From: Silurus meridionalis
Taxonomy: Eukaryota > Chordata > Actinopteri > Siluriformes > Siluridae
Assembly (NCBI RefSeq): GCF_014805685.1
Contig: NC_060886.1
Span: forward strand, 29,547,362-29,611,361
Direction of reading: 5' to 3'
DNA: 64,000 nt
In this document: one piece after another, positions 32,596-44,004 of the stretch
How positions within the stretch are numbered: the stretch's first letter is position 1
Layout of the letters: each line of letters starts with the position of its first letter
Notes under the pieces: generated by a model
Database searches by the model: none
What the model saw: the letters and a program-made list of their open reading frames with translations, nothing else
What the model was told of the DNA's origin: nothing
Program-made: the position numbers and the translations under genes

Positions 32596-32960
32596 ATGGC
32601 AAAAGTATTTGGACAGCTGACTGTTGCAGCCAATTGTCAATGCTCCTGTGCAAAAAGCTTTACATTAGCTGGAGTGGAAGATCTCCTGCTTTAAAGCTTT
32701 GAACAGGAAACTTCTGTTTCCTGTGTTATGAACGAATCCCTCTTAGAGACGACTCGTTCTTCTGACTCACATTAAAGACGAATCAAATTGAACGAATCGT
32801 TCATGAACTTCCCATCACTTCCCATCACTATTCGAATGTACCCCAGACCTACACAAGCGCACTCTAAAAACAAGTGGAACATCTTTTCAGAAGAATTCTG
32901 AGCAAATCAGGACTAAATGCCTAATCCAAAAGCACACACCAATCTTAGGGTTTCCATAAA
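32596..32960 (+). mobile_element. Tc1-derived element interrupted by another repeat
   Basis: Starts aaaagtatttggacagctga, with cctgtgcaaaaagc and ggagtggaagatctcctgct, then breaks at about 32705. It resumes near 32835 with accccagacctacaca, agtggaacatcttttcagaa and gcaaatcaggactaaatgcc. Confidence 0.85.
32705..32832. mobile_element. MITE fragment nested in a Tc1 element
   Basis: Repeated motifs cgaatc and gactcgttc, then ttgaacgaatcgttcatgaa and acttcccatcacttcccatcac. This matches my recollection of a common fish MITE with gaacgaatc/gttcatgaac motifs and a gatgggaagt terminus. Related motifs occur at 37320-37470. Confidence 0.6.
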
Positions 32961-33857
32961 ATGTATTTCTTACCTATAATGCTAAAATGCTAGCATAAAC
33001 GTGGCTAATAGCAAGAAGAAAATCGTCAAAGTGGTTCCACCTGCGTTTTTATCACCGTCAGCTTACATCAGCACATTTTAATGGGCTTAATTTTGAAGTG
33101 CTTTAGATTGTTTTTCTAAAATGAAAAAAAAAAATTAGTTTTTTTTCCCTCTAACATGCTTTTAAACCCAATTTTTTTTACTGCTCTTGTTCAGGCGGTT
33201 CTCACTTTCTAGACGGCTCACTTATTGAAAGGATTTGTGCGTGTGCACAATTAGACGTGCTTGATTACTGATGTCAAGGCAATCGGTGTTCGTTCCTCGC
33301 ACAACATAACGCGGTAATGCATAACACACAATAATACAGGCATTGCCATTGACAAGCGCTAATTAGGTGCTATTAAGAGCCATTAGCGTGGACCTGCTTC
33401 CTGAAATACTGCATGTAAAAGAAAAGGTAGAATGGGTGAACTGGAGTGGGGGCATCTCTTAGTCATAGTCCTGTTCATAATCCTGACAAACGGTAAGAAC
33501 TTTCACTTTTATTTGACTTTGTCAAGATATTTAAGTTTCGTTTATTTTTTTAATATTATGTACTTCACCTACCATCGAATGCATTCATGCCCAGTGCTGG
33601 AGCGCAGCACACTAGGAACTGTACAATATACACACTGAAGCTTGAGACAAACAAGATCAGTCACCTGTCCATGAACGTGACATTTGTCATTATAATAACG
33701 TTTAGATTTATATTAGAATTTCTGGTTTTTATTATAATTTGATTTAATTATGTTGTAAATTCATTTTTTTAATTTTAATTTTATTGTTCATCTTTAAAAT
33801 TTGTTTATTATACTGTAACTCATCTTTTTTTTAAAGTCAGATCCATGCATATGGTGA

Positions 33858-33858
<1 letters not shown>
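32961..33858. other. Unique sequence with candidate conserved element (33225-33420)
   Basis: Positions 33225-33420 contain ttgacaagcgctaattaggt, gagccattagcgtggacctg and gcggtaatgcataacacaca, closely spaced homeodomain-type cores (TAATTA, ATTA) in balanced sequence. This is the best enhancer-like texture in this part of the window. The 68-codon frame at 33432 is unlikely to be coding. Confidence 0.4.
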
Positions 33859-33928
<70 letters not shown>

Positions 33929-34046
33929 TGGTGAATGGCAGACAGATACACGGACGGACAGACAGATAGATAGAATGGATGGCAGACACAGACAGACAGA
34001 TAGATAGATAGAATGGATGACAGACTGACAGACTGACAGACTGATT

Positions 34047-34128
<82 letters not shown>

Positions 34129-34405
34129 TAGATAGACAGACAGATAGATAGAAAGAATGGATGACAGACAGACAGACAGACAGGCAGATAGATGGATAGA
34201 TGCATGCATATGTTGAGTGGATGATGGGTAGGTTGGTAGGTAGGTCAGTAGGTAGGTGGGTAGGTAGGTAGGTCAGTAGGTAGGTGGGTGGGTCGGTAGG
34301 TCGGTCATTGGGTAGGTAGGTCATTGAGTAGGTAGGTCAGTAGGTTGGTTCGGTAGGTAGGTAGGTAAGTCAGAAGTAAGTAGGTAGGTTGGCAGGTAGG
34401 TAGAT
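33859..34405. repeat. GATA, GACA and GGTA tetranucleotide arrays
   Basis: About 17 units of gata (33859-33927), a decayed gaca/gata segment, again about 16 units of gata (34045-34110), gaca blocks to about 34190, then (gtag)n variants of ggtaggtcagtaggtaggtg type to 34405. Minus-strand IYLS frames are translations of it. Confidence 0.96.
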
Positions 34406-36379
34406 GTGCACATTCCAATCCCTGACATTTACCATCTAATAAAATAAGAAGTGTAAGAGCCAGGGGTGCTGCATCGCCTCATTTCTCAATAGATCCTTTA
34501 ATCTGTGGGTGAAAAAAGGTGGTGAGGAACAGGTGGGCCTCCAGCTGTTCCCCCGGCTCCCGCCATCACCCTTCTGAGCCAGCTGGAGCTCTTCCACACC
34601 ACCACCCACACCTCCCAAAAAAAAGAGGAATCTGCTTTGAATGTGGAAGCCTCACAAACCTTGCAATATGACAAACGGCTTTATTAATGTCCAGCTCTCC
34701 AGATAACGGCGTCGGATCGCGCCCGTGTCTGTCTCGCCATCGTACCTAACCAGCTCGTTTTCAGTGCGTCGTTTCAGTAAATGCTGTTCGCCGAGCAGTG
34801 CGGTGCTGCAGATGGCACTCTGTCATAATTACAGTGGAGGTGCGGTTATACCTGATAATGACCAAAAAAAAAAAGGAGGCACAGACTTTGGATGGTTACA
34901 CATTACATATGTGCTGGTTATAAATAGTGCACACTGAAAAAACACACCTGTTATATGGTGGACCGGATGATCAGACAAACACAGACAGACAGACAGACAG
35001 ATAAACAGACAGATAAAGATTGAGATAGAGCTTTGGTTATTTCAAAACTCCATTTGATCATTTAGATCTTTTCCCAAAGTACACCTTTTTTTCTGTACCC
35101 TTTCCCACCAGAAGAATCCATCGTGCTAGTTATTAGCGCAACCCTGGTTCACATCATTCATGCTTTTCTCAATCCTCCTTTTGAAAAACACGCAGTGGGC
35201 TTGTCAGGGGGACTGTGAGATAAAAGTGCTGAATGCACGAATGCAGCATGTTCCTGTGTGTGCTCCAGCTGTCTTTTTTTTCCACACACACATACACACC
35301 TCTGTTTACCTCTCAACGGTACTCGACCACCCAGAGGAGGGCTCGGTCTGGCACCCGGCCCAGTCCACTCACCCCCATCTGCATGCACCTGTGTGGCTCA
35401 GCATGACTGAATCCACCACAGCTTACCGTATATCATCATCAATCCCCAGGTTCTAGCTAATTCCGTGTGAGTTTGAAACGTTTTTCGTTTTCATTTCGAT
35501 GCAGCTCGGATATTGTAAGATCTCTGTGAACCCTGTTCAGGCAGGATTCAGTCTAAAACTAAAGACGACTATTTTTTTTGCTCTGAATCTTTCATTTATT
35601 ATCCAAAGCAGCTCCGCTTGTCAAACCCGGCTCGTCCTGGGGTCGTGTTCAAGACGGTGCTTTCAGATGAAGTCATTAACGTCTCAGTTCAAATCGAGCA
35701 TTACAATGAAAAACAGCGTCATCCAGGGTGGCAAGGAGTCTTATTATACGACTGTGTTGGCTTTTATGACCCACAATCCACCAGCCTACTTAATCACAGT
35801 CTTCAATATGATTAATTCCCAACCTCCTTGGCCCTGGAGCACGGAAAACGCAACAAGCCTTGCATGGATGATTTCGTACCTAATTACCTCGATTACCTCC
35901 GAGAGCTCGAAGAACTCGAGTTGCTTCTCATTTATTTCACAAAAGGTTTTTTTTTTTTTCCTTTTGATTTCCGAACGTCCCTAAGTCTTAGAAGCGCACC
36001 ACAAATCCTCTTTATATTAATTAGAGTCGAAAGTTTGCTCCGCTCAAGTGTCGAGCATCGCGTGGACAGTTTGTCAAGAAAGCTTCGCAACCGCGCGTCA
36101 TCCTTGGGGTGATGTTCTTTTTGCCGTACTCACTTTTGCCCTTTACAGCAGGTCCGTTGTGGAGTGTACCCTTTGAAAAGTTCAGCAAGGGAGGAGGCGT
36201 GTGGGGGCGATTTTTGGATATGAGGTGAGGTGGTTTGGGGAGAAGGAAGGAAAACTGGCTGAAAAGTCATGAGCCAAACGTTACGCCGCCGGTGCTGACC
36301 CCGCGTACGAGACCCGAGGCACCGCAAAGGTTTCATGCTGGAATCACGCAACATTATTGAGGTCGCGACACCATAAATC
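34406..36379. other. Unique sequence, no gene recognised
   Basis: Almost 2 kb without a recognised transposon. There are short (gaca)n at about 34980-35005 and homopolymers near 34865, 35273 and 35948. Positions 35690-35950 are balanced (caatatgattaattcccaac, gatttcgtacctaattacct) and could be a conserved element. The 161-codon frame at 35499-35984 shows no domain, signal or splice context I can support. Confidence 0.4.
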
Positions 36380-36535
36380 GCGTGTCACGGAAATGGCGAA
36401 TTAATTGGACCGAGATAAGACGGCTGAGGACAAATTGCATTAGTGTCAGTCTTTATTACGGCGCGAACAAAATCGAGCCGTGCTGCTTTCTTGTCTCGGG
36501 GAATGACGATCGGTTCACTCGCTCGTGAACGCATA
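36380..36535. other. Candidate conserved non-coding element
   Basis: Balanced, non-repetitive sequence with gcgaattaattggaccgaga and acaaattgcattagtgtcag. Conservation is a guess from texture. Confidence 0.35.
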
Positions 36536-37769
36536 TCTATAATTACACGAAGAGCCACCAGAGCACATAATACAGTCTCGCTTTTTTTTCCACAGGAAAT
36601 ATCCTAAGGTGCCAAAACAAAAGAAATAATAAATGAATATCTAACCCTAATGCAAGCCTCCGGGGCAGACCCCTGGAAGTCACCCTCAAACACGGTAATT
36701 GTTTGCCACAGGTACAGATTAGCACAGCTCACTGCCAGGAAGTGTGAGTGTGTGTGGGAAGAAAAGCCTTTAAATTCCAGAGCATGCGTTTAATCCATGG
36801 CATGTGACAATGTGGCCTTGTGGAGAGGAGCTGATATGGCCTGACAATCGCGATCTCCCAAGGGTGGATGAGACAACCATTAGTTGGGCCTGACGTGGGA
36901 ATGAATGCAAGCCGCTTCTTTTGCGTTTTATATATACGATGCTGGAATAAAAACGTGTTTTTAGGACACTCAAGGACTTGCAAGGACACATATATTCATT
37001 TTTAATATATTCATAGATGAATATATTCATTAATTTCATACTTGTTTTATTGAAGTATTTTGTATATATATTTTTTTCTTGTGTCCACATTCGTCACTGT
37101 CTGAGTTTATTACAGACGTGGATGAATTTGTTGGTGCGCCTCGATGAAACGAAGAAAATTCATCTGAAATAGGAAAAAGTCTGCCATCCACCGTTATTCC
37201 ATATTTATTCGAAAAATCCGACTTTAGTTTCGACGTTTTAATCCGTCTAATATTATGTTCTACAACCGTTTCTGTAGCTCACCCTGAGACCGCACGTGTC
37301 CAGGGGTAGTCTGGTTTATAATGATGGGGAAAATCGGATCATTTAGTTACTTGGTTTCTTTGTATCTCGTTCATCAAAAAGAACGAATCTTTGTTTAGGT
37401 CTGTTTGTTCATTTCAAAGTAAAACTTCTGACCAAAAACATTGCAGGAACGTTCCCTTCAGGTTCATTTCAAACCTTGCCTTTATTTACCTCCCTGCCAA
37501 AATTGTAGCAGTTCAGCAACCCGTTCGTCTGGCTGAAGATATCTAAATATCAGGAAATAAACGTCCCAACAACCACTGCATGCCACATGTTGTAAACCAT
37601 GCACACCTGTTTCACCCTTAATCATCCAAACTATATCATTTCCTGTTTTCTGTGAAGCACTTGTTGATATCTTTTCAGTTGGTTGTGGTGCTTACTACCA
37701 TCTTGACCGTAGCCTGTATGTGTAGCTTTTCAGCTTGAATATACTCACAATCTTGGATGTTTTTAAGAC
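36536..37769. other. Mostly unique, with MITE-like motifs at 37320-37470
   Basis: Repeated attcat motifs appear at 36990-37040. At 37320-37470 ggatcatttagttac, tctcgttcatcaaaaagaac and ggttcatttcaaac resemble the MITE nested at 32705. No exon recognised. Confidence 0.4.
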
Positions 37770-38125
37770 AAAGTCTACAAAGGGTGGTGGTAAAGTCATG
37801 TACCAATGGAGGTGAGGAGGCCTGGGGAGCAGTTAGCATTCCAATTCAATGCAGACCAATTCATTTGCAGGAGAGCTTCCACTCGAATTAATTTTAAGCA
37901 GATCTTCATGGAGATGGCTTTGTGGACGGATACAGTGTCATGCTAGAACCAGTTTGGATCTCTTAGTTCAAATAAAGGTAAAATTTCATCCTTCCACATC
38001 CAAAGATGCCCGATACAATTGTGGTAAATGTTTGGTGAAAGTGTCGGGACTTAGACCCTGTGCCTGAGCGGCATATATGGTTAGAAAAATCAGCTGTCCA
38101 AATACTTTTGACAGTATAGCATATA
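37770..38125 (-). mobile_element. Tc1-derived element
   Basis: Contains ggtaaagtcatgtaccaatg, gaggaggcctggggagcagt, gcaggagagcttccact, ccagtttggatctcttagtt and cacatccaaagatgcccgat, ending ctgtccaaatacttttgaca. A 20-bp insertion (agaccctgtgcctgagcggc) interrupts the distal end. Confidence 0.87.
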
Positions 38126-38196
38126 TTTATTAGCATTCAGATACTGGTTTTGGACCACTTTTACCTCAGAAAAACAGTCTAAAACACTCAAAACCT
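38115..38196 (+). repeat. 82-bp direct repeat, copy A
   Basis: Nearly identical to 38612-38693 (tatttattagcattcagata, ggaccacttttacctcagaa). The near-identity points to a recent duplication. Confidence 0.93.
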
Positions 38197-38402
38197 CCAG
38201 ACGTTCTGCACAAATGAATCTGAAATCTGTATCATGTATATATGACTGTAAGATTAACAATCAACATTCAGTCCCCATTTGCTGGTATAATCACCAGCGC
38301 TTTTTATAAGCGCACCAGCTTATAAATGTAAGATTATGAGTAATGTCCCTTCTACAGTCTTATACAGTCATTTGAGATTATGGAACCAGGAGCTACTGAG
38401 CA
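38197..38402 (+). repeat. ~200-bp duplicated segment, copy A
   Basis: Matches 39905-40099 closely (ccagacgttctgcacaaatg, caacattcagtccccatttg, caccagcgctttttataagc). It contains a local palindrome around gcgctttttataagcgc and begins exactly where the 82-bp repeat ends. The phrase ttcagtccccatttgctggt recalls the Tc1 3' region. Confidence 0.92.
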
Positions 38403-39010
38403 ACTCATAAAATAACTCAACATTTAAGATCATCATAAATCCAACACCAACTTCTCCATGCCAGAACCTTTAAACACTCAAAGAGGTCCAGTGTCCAAAC
38501 TCTAAATGAAGTGGAATCCAAATGGTTACGTCTCTAAATAGTTTGGGATGTTTGGGAGCATCTACTACTTTAAAGGTTCACAATCTTCATGAGATGGGAC
38601 ATGACTGGAGCTATAGCATATATTTATTAGCATTCAGATACTGGTTTTGGACCACTTTTACCTCAGAAAACCAGTCTAAACCACTCAAAACCTCTTTGCA
38701 TTGCTCTATATTAGTAAGCCAGCTATGATTTGGAAGCTATGCCATTTTTTTCCTGAGTATTCTGTCTTTGTTGAACATTCTTGAAGTTCAATCCATTACA
38801 GGAGATATGAAAATAGAAAAAAAAATATCATGGTAAAACAGATAGTTAAGAACTTTACAAACCAAATAACAACTTTCAGATGAACCAGGGTGCCATCAAA
38901 GCGTGAACAGTTAGAAGTGAAAACAGGTGTATGGTACTGTATTGAACTGGAGGCTGGACAACAACAAGGAATGATTGACAGCTGTGTCGCTGCCGTAATC
39001 AGTACTATAT
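38403..39010. other. Unique sequence containing 82-bp repeat copy B (38612-38693)
   Basis: 38612-38693 is the second 82-bp copy. The remainder has weak Tc1-like phrases (38455-38525) and nothing else recognisable. Confidence 0.6.
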
Positions 39011-39495
39011 CAGTGGTCCCCAACCCCCGGCCGCTGAACAGCACCGGTCCGTGGGTACATTGGTACCGACCGGGCCACACAGAAAGAATACATAACTTTA
39101 ATTATTTCCATTTTATTTATTATCTGATTCTGAACAATGTTTTATTTTGGAAAATTTAAGATTTTCTCCCCCACATCTGTCTATGACTCACTCTTGATGC
39201 AGGTCATGATGCCTCGGTCACATGTCTCACCTCCATCCGCTACCTTCTTAAAGGGGCTCCGGCTGCTAACACATAATACATTACCGCTAAATTCAAACCC
39301 CCAGGCGAGCAAAATGAACAAACAACAACACAGTGGGTTCACAGTGGGTTTATTATTATATTTAGAAAATACCAGTTTTTATGGTTGTATCATTTTATTT
39401 TGTTGTATTTATCCACCACACCTTAAAGGCCGGTCCGTGAAAATATTATCTGTCATTAATCCGGTCCGTAGCACAAAAAAGGTTTGGGACCACTG
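39011..39495. mobile_element. hAT-like MITE
   Basis: Termini cagtggtccccaaccc and ggtttgggaccactg are inverted and of hAT type. Subterminal caccggtccgtgggt and ggccggtccgtgaaa/atccggtccgtagca are also inverted. Flanks tactatat and gtctatat share 6 of 8 bases, fitting a decayed 8-bp target duplication. No transposase frame inside. Confidence 0.82.
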
Positions 39496-39904
39496 GTCTA
39501 TATATACATATATATAAAATACTAATCAGGTATAATATTGATAATAAGGATTGTTGCATGTTTCCTGGCCTGACCCCATGCCCGGGTTTAACCCTGCTCT
39601 ATTACTGCCTAATGTATTCCTCATATTCTAATTGTATATTATTCTGATAGAAATTGGTTATTTGATTGAGAACCCTGTCTATTAGATCCGTTCTGCTATG
39701 GTTAACTACAGTATAATCTGCCCTGCTGCTATATTGTATGTTGTTCCAGCAGGGCGATAATGTTTATTATAATATAGCCAATATCAGTAAAATAAAGCTG
39801 TATGTACTGAGTTCTTTCTCTGGTGACACTATTTACATTTATAACATTTATGCCTTTAGTGACGCCTACGGTGCTGTAAATTGTTCCGACTGTGATTCTG
39901 TAAT
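39496..39904. other. Unclassified sequence
   Basis: 39590-39900 has the feel of a decayed interspersed repeat (for example gttctttctctggtgacact), but I could not place it. Confidence 0.4.
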
Positions 39905-40099
39905 CCAGACGTTCTGCACAAATGAATCTGAAACCTAGACTGCTGTAAATATGACTGTAAGATTCCCAATCAACATTCAGTCCCCATTTGCTGGTATAAT
40001 CACCAGCGCTTTTTATAAGCGCACCAGCTTATAAATGTAAGCTTATGAGTATGGTCCTTTTTACAGTCTTATAGTCATTTGAGATTTGAGCTACTGAGC
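39905..40099 (+). repeat. ~200-bp duplicated segment, copy B
   Basis: Partner of 38197-38402, with a short deletion near its end (gatttgagctactgagc). Confidence 0.92.
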
Positions 40100-40239
40100 T
40101 ACATCCTTCTAAATACAGGTTAAAATGCAGGAGCTTCTGTGTACTGGTTTTTGGACCGATTAGCAAAATCTGTCTGAATTTAACAATAGAAAGTTATGCG
40201 ACATCCAATCTTTTAATTCTTTGACACATTTAGTTGATT

Positions 40240-40935
40240 GAGATTTAGTTAATTGAGATGTATTGTCTGGTTTTGATGAGATATAGAGTTGGGTATCATT
40301 AAAAGTAGATAATACTTCCCAAGAGAAGCATGCATATTGTGAAAAGCAGGGGTCCTACAACTGAACTTTGTGGTACCCCATAATTTACTCATTAACTTGG
40401 TTCTTCTCTCTTTACATCTACTTTAAACTAGCTTAATGCCTGTCCCTGAATGCCGATGTATTTTATAAGCGATCCAGGAGAAGATCATGATCTATAGTGT
40501 TGAATGCAGCACTAAGATCTAGCAAAACTAAGAGAGAGAGATGTAGCCTTGGTCTGAAGCTAAAAACAGGTCATTAGTGATTTTAACTAGAGCAGTTTCT
40601 GTGCTATGATAGAGCCTAAAACCTGACTGAAACTCTTCAAAGATATTGTTTTCTTGTAAGAAGGAACAGAACTGGGCAAACACAATCTTTTCTAAAATCT
40701 TAGACGTAAATTGGAGATTTGAAATCGGTCTGTAATTTGATACTAGATTTGGATCCAAATGAGGTTTCTTAATGAGGGGCTAAATAACTGCCAACTTGAG
40801 GGTTTAGGGACGTGACCTAAAGATAGTGAGGAGTTGATAATATTGAGAAAAGGCTCACCAGCTGTATGTAACACATCTTTAGTAGTTGAGTTGGAATGGG
40901 ATCTAACAGACATGTTGATTTGGCTTTGGTAATAA
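40240..40935 (-). mobile_element. L2-like LINE reverse transcriptase fragment, dead
   Basis: Minus-strand frames recover the RT core in order: LVSNYRPISNLQFTSKILEK (about 40695-40750), FQSGFRLYHSTETALVKI, then after a frame change VLLDLSAAFNTIDHDLLLDR (about 40450-40510), and the VPQSSVVGPLLF block near 40375. The YADD box region reads TFNDTQLY, so the first catalytic aspartate is replaced. The family form has GSVLGPLLF and YADDTQLY. Frameshifts and a lost 3' half make it inactive. L2/Maui-type clade assignment is from motif resemblance. Confidence 0.85.
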
Positions 40936-40944
40936 CATCATACA

Positions 40945-41290
40945 GCTCTTCCTATTTTATACAGGACAGAAGCACAAAATCATTCTCATGCTGGAACTGA
41001 ATTAGGTCTCCTAGTTCAAGTGATAGAAAAATGTCATTCTACCTTATTTATATTAATAATTATGACCTCTGGCAGACGCACTTATCTAGAGCGACTTAGC
41101 AGTTGAGGGTTAAGGGCCTTGCTCAAGGGCCTTACAGTGATTGCTTGGATAATGCTGGGATTTGAACTCATGACCTTCCAATGTTCCAATGCCTTAAGTA
41201 CTGAGCTACAGTACCACCTCCAGCATCCAAAGACATACTACACAGTTGTGTGACTATACAGTTGTAAAGTTCGTCTTCAAGCCATTCATT
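40945..41290 (-). mobile_element. Tc1-derived element split by a SINE
   Basis: Left piece: cattctcatgctggaactga, ttaggtctcctagttcaagt, gtcattctacc. Right piece, after 41220: ccagcatccaaagacatact and acagttgtgtgac. The two pieces are continuous in other copies of the family. Confidence 0.82.
41065..41220 (-). mobile_element. tRNA-derived SINE nested in a Tc1 element
   Basis: The complement of a complete SINE: ggcagacgcacttatctaga (tail), aagggccttgctcaagggcc (body), gggatttgaactcatgacct (B box) and tactgagctac (A box). Confidence 0.88.
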
Positions 41291-41744
41291 ATTAGATTTC
41301 TAGATCAATGCAATCGTATCGTTCCTGCTGATTTTATGTTCCAACACTCAAATATCATGATTGTAAAATGACAATTCTATTGGTCTATTCTTTATGTATC
41401 AATCGAGCAGTTGGTTGAGAAATGGATGTTTAGTAAAATACCAACAGCAAAAACATACATCACGGTACAGTAGGGAGGTTCGAAGCTGTAGACTGCGATA
41501 TCGACGAGTCTTAGACATAACCGGCATCACCATGCTTACCACAGAAACCCAACTTCCCATTGTGAATACACTATTACACGACCGGGAGGATATCGGTTAC
41601 GCTTGTTATCAGTTCCCCATCCCTCATGACAGATATTCGTGTTTACACAGAGACTGACTGGTGGACTGATATTGACGTCGAAATCTCTGTCTGTGTTTGA
41701 GCTTGAGTTATTTTTGTGCTGCTTCATTCCTCCATAAGATCTTA
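41291..41744. other. No recognisable feature
   Basis: Unique sequence. An 87-codon plus-strand frame at 41394 has no recognisable domain. Confidence 0.4.
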
Positions 41745-42190
41745 GGATTCAGTTCAGTTTTATTTGTGTAGCATGTTTTAACAAAAAATAATTGTCCCTA
41801 AGCAGCTTTACAGAATGCAGCAGAATATACATTTTATTCAAATGTATATGTAATTTATACGAATAGAAATTACATTTGAAAATCTCTCCATATTTGTTTA
41901 TCCCTAATTAGCAGCAAAAAGACTTGAGAGGAACCTTGAGAGGAACCAGACTTAAATGGGAAGCCATCCTCATCTGGGTGACACTAAATGTCCATTCATT
42001 GTTGTGTCCTCATTGTTAAGGTTATCAAGTGTTCTTAGACTGCAAAAGCTGTTGATTGTTGATTGTAGCCCTGAGCCATTGCAGCAAATTTTACATTGAT
42101 TACAGTCCAAAACGATCTTCGTAGGAGTGAACCCTCCATAGTAAACTCATGGATCTTTAGACTGTTTATGTGGAACCATCTTAAGCAGCT
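41745..42190 (+). repeat. Interspersed repeat R, copy 1
   Basis: Begins cagttttatttgtgtagcat, with aagcagctttacagaatg, ttgagaggaaccagacttaa, catcctcatctgggtgacac and attacagtccaaaacgatct. Other copies are at 47547, 47990 and (reverse) 63470. This is a familiar fish interspersed repeat whose class I cannot state. Confidence 0.75.
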
Positions 42191-42194
42191 GAGA

Positions 42195-42600
42195 AGAGAA
42201 CATCAGGGTAAAACTTGAGTATATCACCTCCTTGTGAGGAGTAACAAGAAAATTGTGTCTTGAACATGGTGGTGGTAGCATCATGGTCTGAGGCTGCATG
42301 AGTACTGCTGGTCACTTCAGAAACTGAGCCGAACGTCAGTTTTCCAACATAATAACATTCCCAAACCCACCACCAAGATGACAACTGCCTTGCTGAGAAA
42401 GGTGAAGGTGATGAAGTGGCCAAATATGTCTCCACACATGAACCCTGTGATTGAGCACCTGTGGGGCTCCTCAAGCGGAAGGTGGAGAAGCGCCATGTTA
42501 GTGATGTCATTATAAAGGAGTGAAAGAGGATCCCAGCAACAACCTTTGCAGCTCTGGTGAATTCCATGCCCAGGAGGATTAAAGCAGTGCTGAAAAAAAA
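42195..42600 (+). mobile_element. Tc1-like transposase fragment (second family)
   Basis: Frames recover GGGSIMV.GCMS near 42270 and, after frameshifts, a region matching the SPDMNPIEHLWG and NSMPRR-K-VL signatures (tgattgagcacctgtggggc, gtgaattccatgcccaggag). It ends in a poly-A run of 20 or so at 42592. It is distinct from the short Tc1 family because the DDE catalytic core survives in part. Confidence 0.85.
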
Positions 42601-42619
42601 AAAAAAAAAAAAGCAAAGT

Positions 42620-43450
42620 AGCTGCTAATTAAACACTGGTAAGCTTAATAGAAAACTGTACGTACTCAGAAAAATCTGTTGTCCGCCCAACAAATGATCT
42701 AGAGGGCCATTTTTTTAGCTCGGGAAACCCAACATTTACTTTAAACGTGCATAAAGATCGAACTGCTCAGGTTATTATTGCTTTTAGGCATTTTGGAAAC
42801 CATTTTCTCCACTATGTACCTATTATTAAGCTCACGGTCTCCACTGACAGGCTGTCTTTTATGTTTCCATTACTGTGTTTGGCCTCTATTTTTTTCCCAT
42901 TTAGCGACCGAGTGGGCAGCATGTTCCCTCGCAGATACGTTTATGTCGTGCACCTCGTACTTTATTCTATTTTTACGAGCACCTTTTTTATTACAATAGA
43001 CTCTGTTTTACAACCTGAAAGATCACACAAGCTTCCAAAAATTGCTCTAAACTAGTAGAGGAGGGTATTAGGTATTGTTTGCTGTTAATTCTAGGGATGC
43101 CAAAACTTCTCGCTATCTCTATTCACGTAGGCATTTCTATATTTCAATATGATAGGCAGGTCGTAAAATAGCGCTTTAACTCACAGTAAAAACACTGCGG
43201 TGAATTTAATCTGTCTCGGGTTTGAGTGTGAAGTTGGTTTCGTTTCGATGTGATGGAGGTTTTGTTCCATTTTTGACACGATGCATGTGTTTCTCTGTGT
43301 TTTTCTTAGGGTTTTTCCGACAATGAAAGCAGCACTGCACTCATGTTCAGCTTCTTAAACTAACTATTAGAATCATACAAAAATACTGGAGACCGAGAAT
43401 GCATAACCTAGAAAATACACTTTATAAAAACATTAACATGTAGTCCTTGA

Positions 43451-43451
<1 letters not shown>
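42620..43451. other. No recognisable feature
   Basis: Unique sequence. Overlapping frames of 102 and 73 codons at 42747-43055 show no domain. Confidence 0.45.

Positions 43452-43527
<76 letters not shown>
43452..43527. repeat. (AT)n microsatellite
   Basis: About 38 uninterrupted units of at, followed by a short duplicated tatgaatgttag phrase (43536 and 43553). Confidence 0.97.
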
Positions 43528-43530
<3 letters not shown>

Positions 43531-43842
43531 GTATATGAATGTTAGTATATATATGAATGTTAGTAGATGACTCTTCAGATCCAGACTTCTAGTAAGGATT
43601 GAAGTTAACTGAAACTTTTAGTGCAAAAAAATAAATAAATAAAAAGCTCCAACATTATATTCTTTTTCCACTTCACGAGGTTTTCAAAGTTAAATGAGAC
43701 ACAACGCTGCAATATCGTTTTGGAGCAAATTCACAATCACAATATTCTGCTCCTTGCATTCTTCAGTGTACAAAAAAAACAATAACGGGCATCTCCATGT
43801 CCCAAGAAAGTAGGATTATGTTCTTGAGTATTCACTATAGAC

Positions 43843-43877
<35 letters not shown>

Positions 43878-44004
43878 TTCCTCAACCCACAGGGATTTTG
43901 GAATGTAAAAATACATTGTCTTTTTTTTTCAGCATTTTCAATCTAATAATTTTCAGCAGTGTACTTGAATACAACCCCATCAGAAAAAACATATTTAAAG
44001 TCGT
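43528..44004. other. AT-rich unique sequence with (TTTA)n
   Basis: About nine units of ttta at 43842-43879. Otherwise unremarkable. Confidence 0.6.

Noticed and set aside
33794..34324. 176-codon minus-strand frame with IYLS repeats
   Set aside because: Translation of GATA/GACA repeats.
35499..35984. 161-codon plus-strand frame
   Set aside because: No recognisable domain or codon pattern; overlapping frames are also open and a poly-T run ends it.
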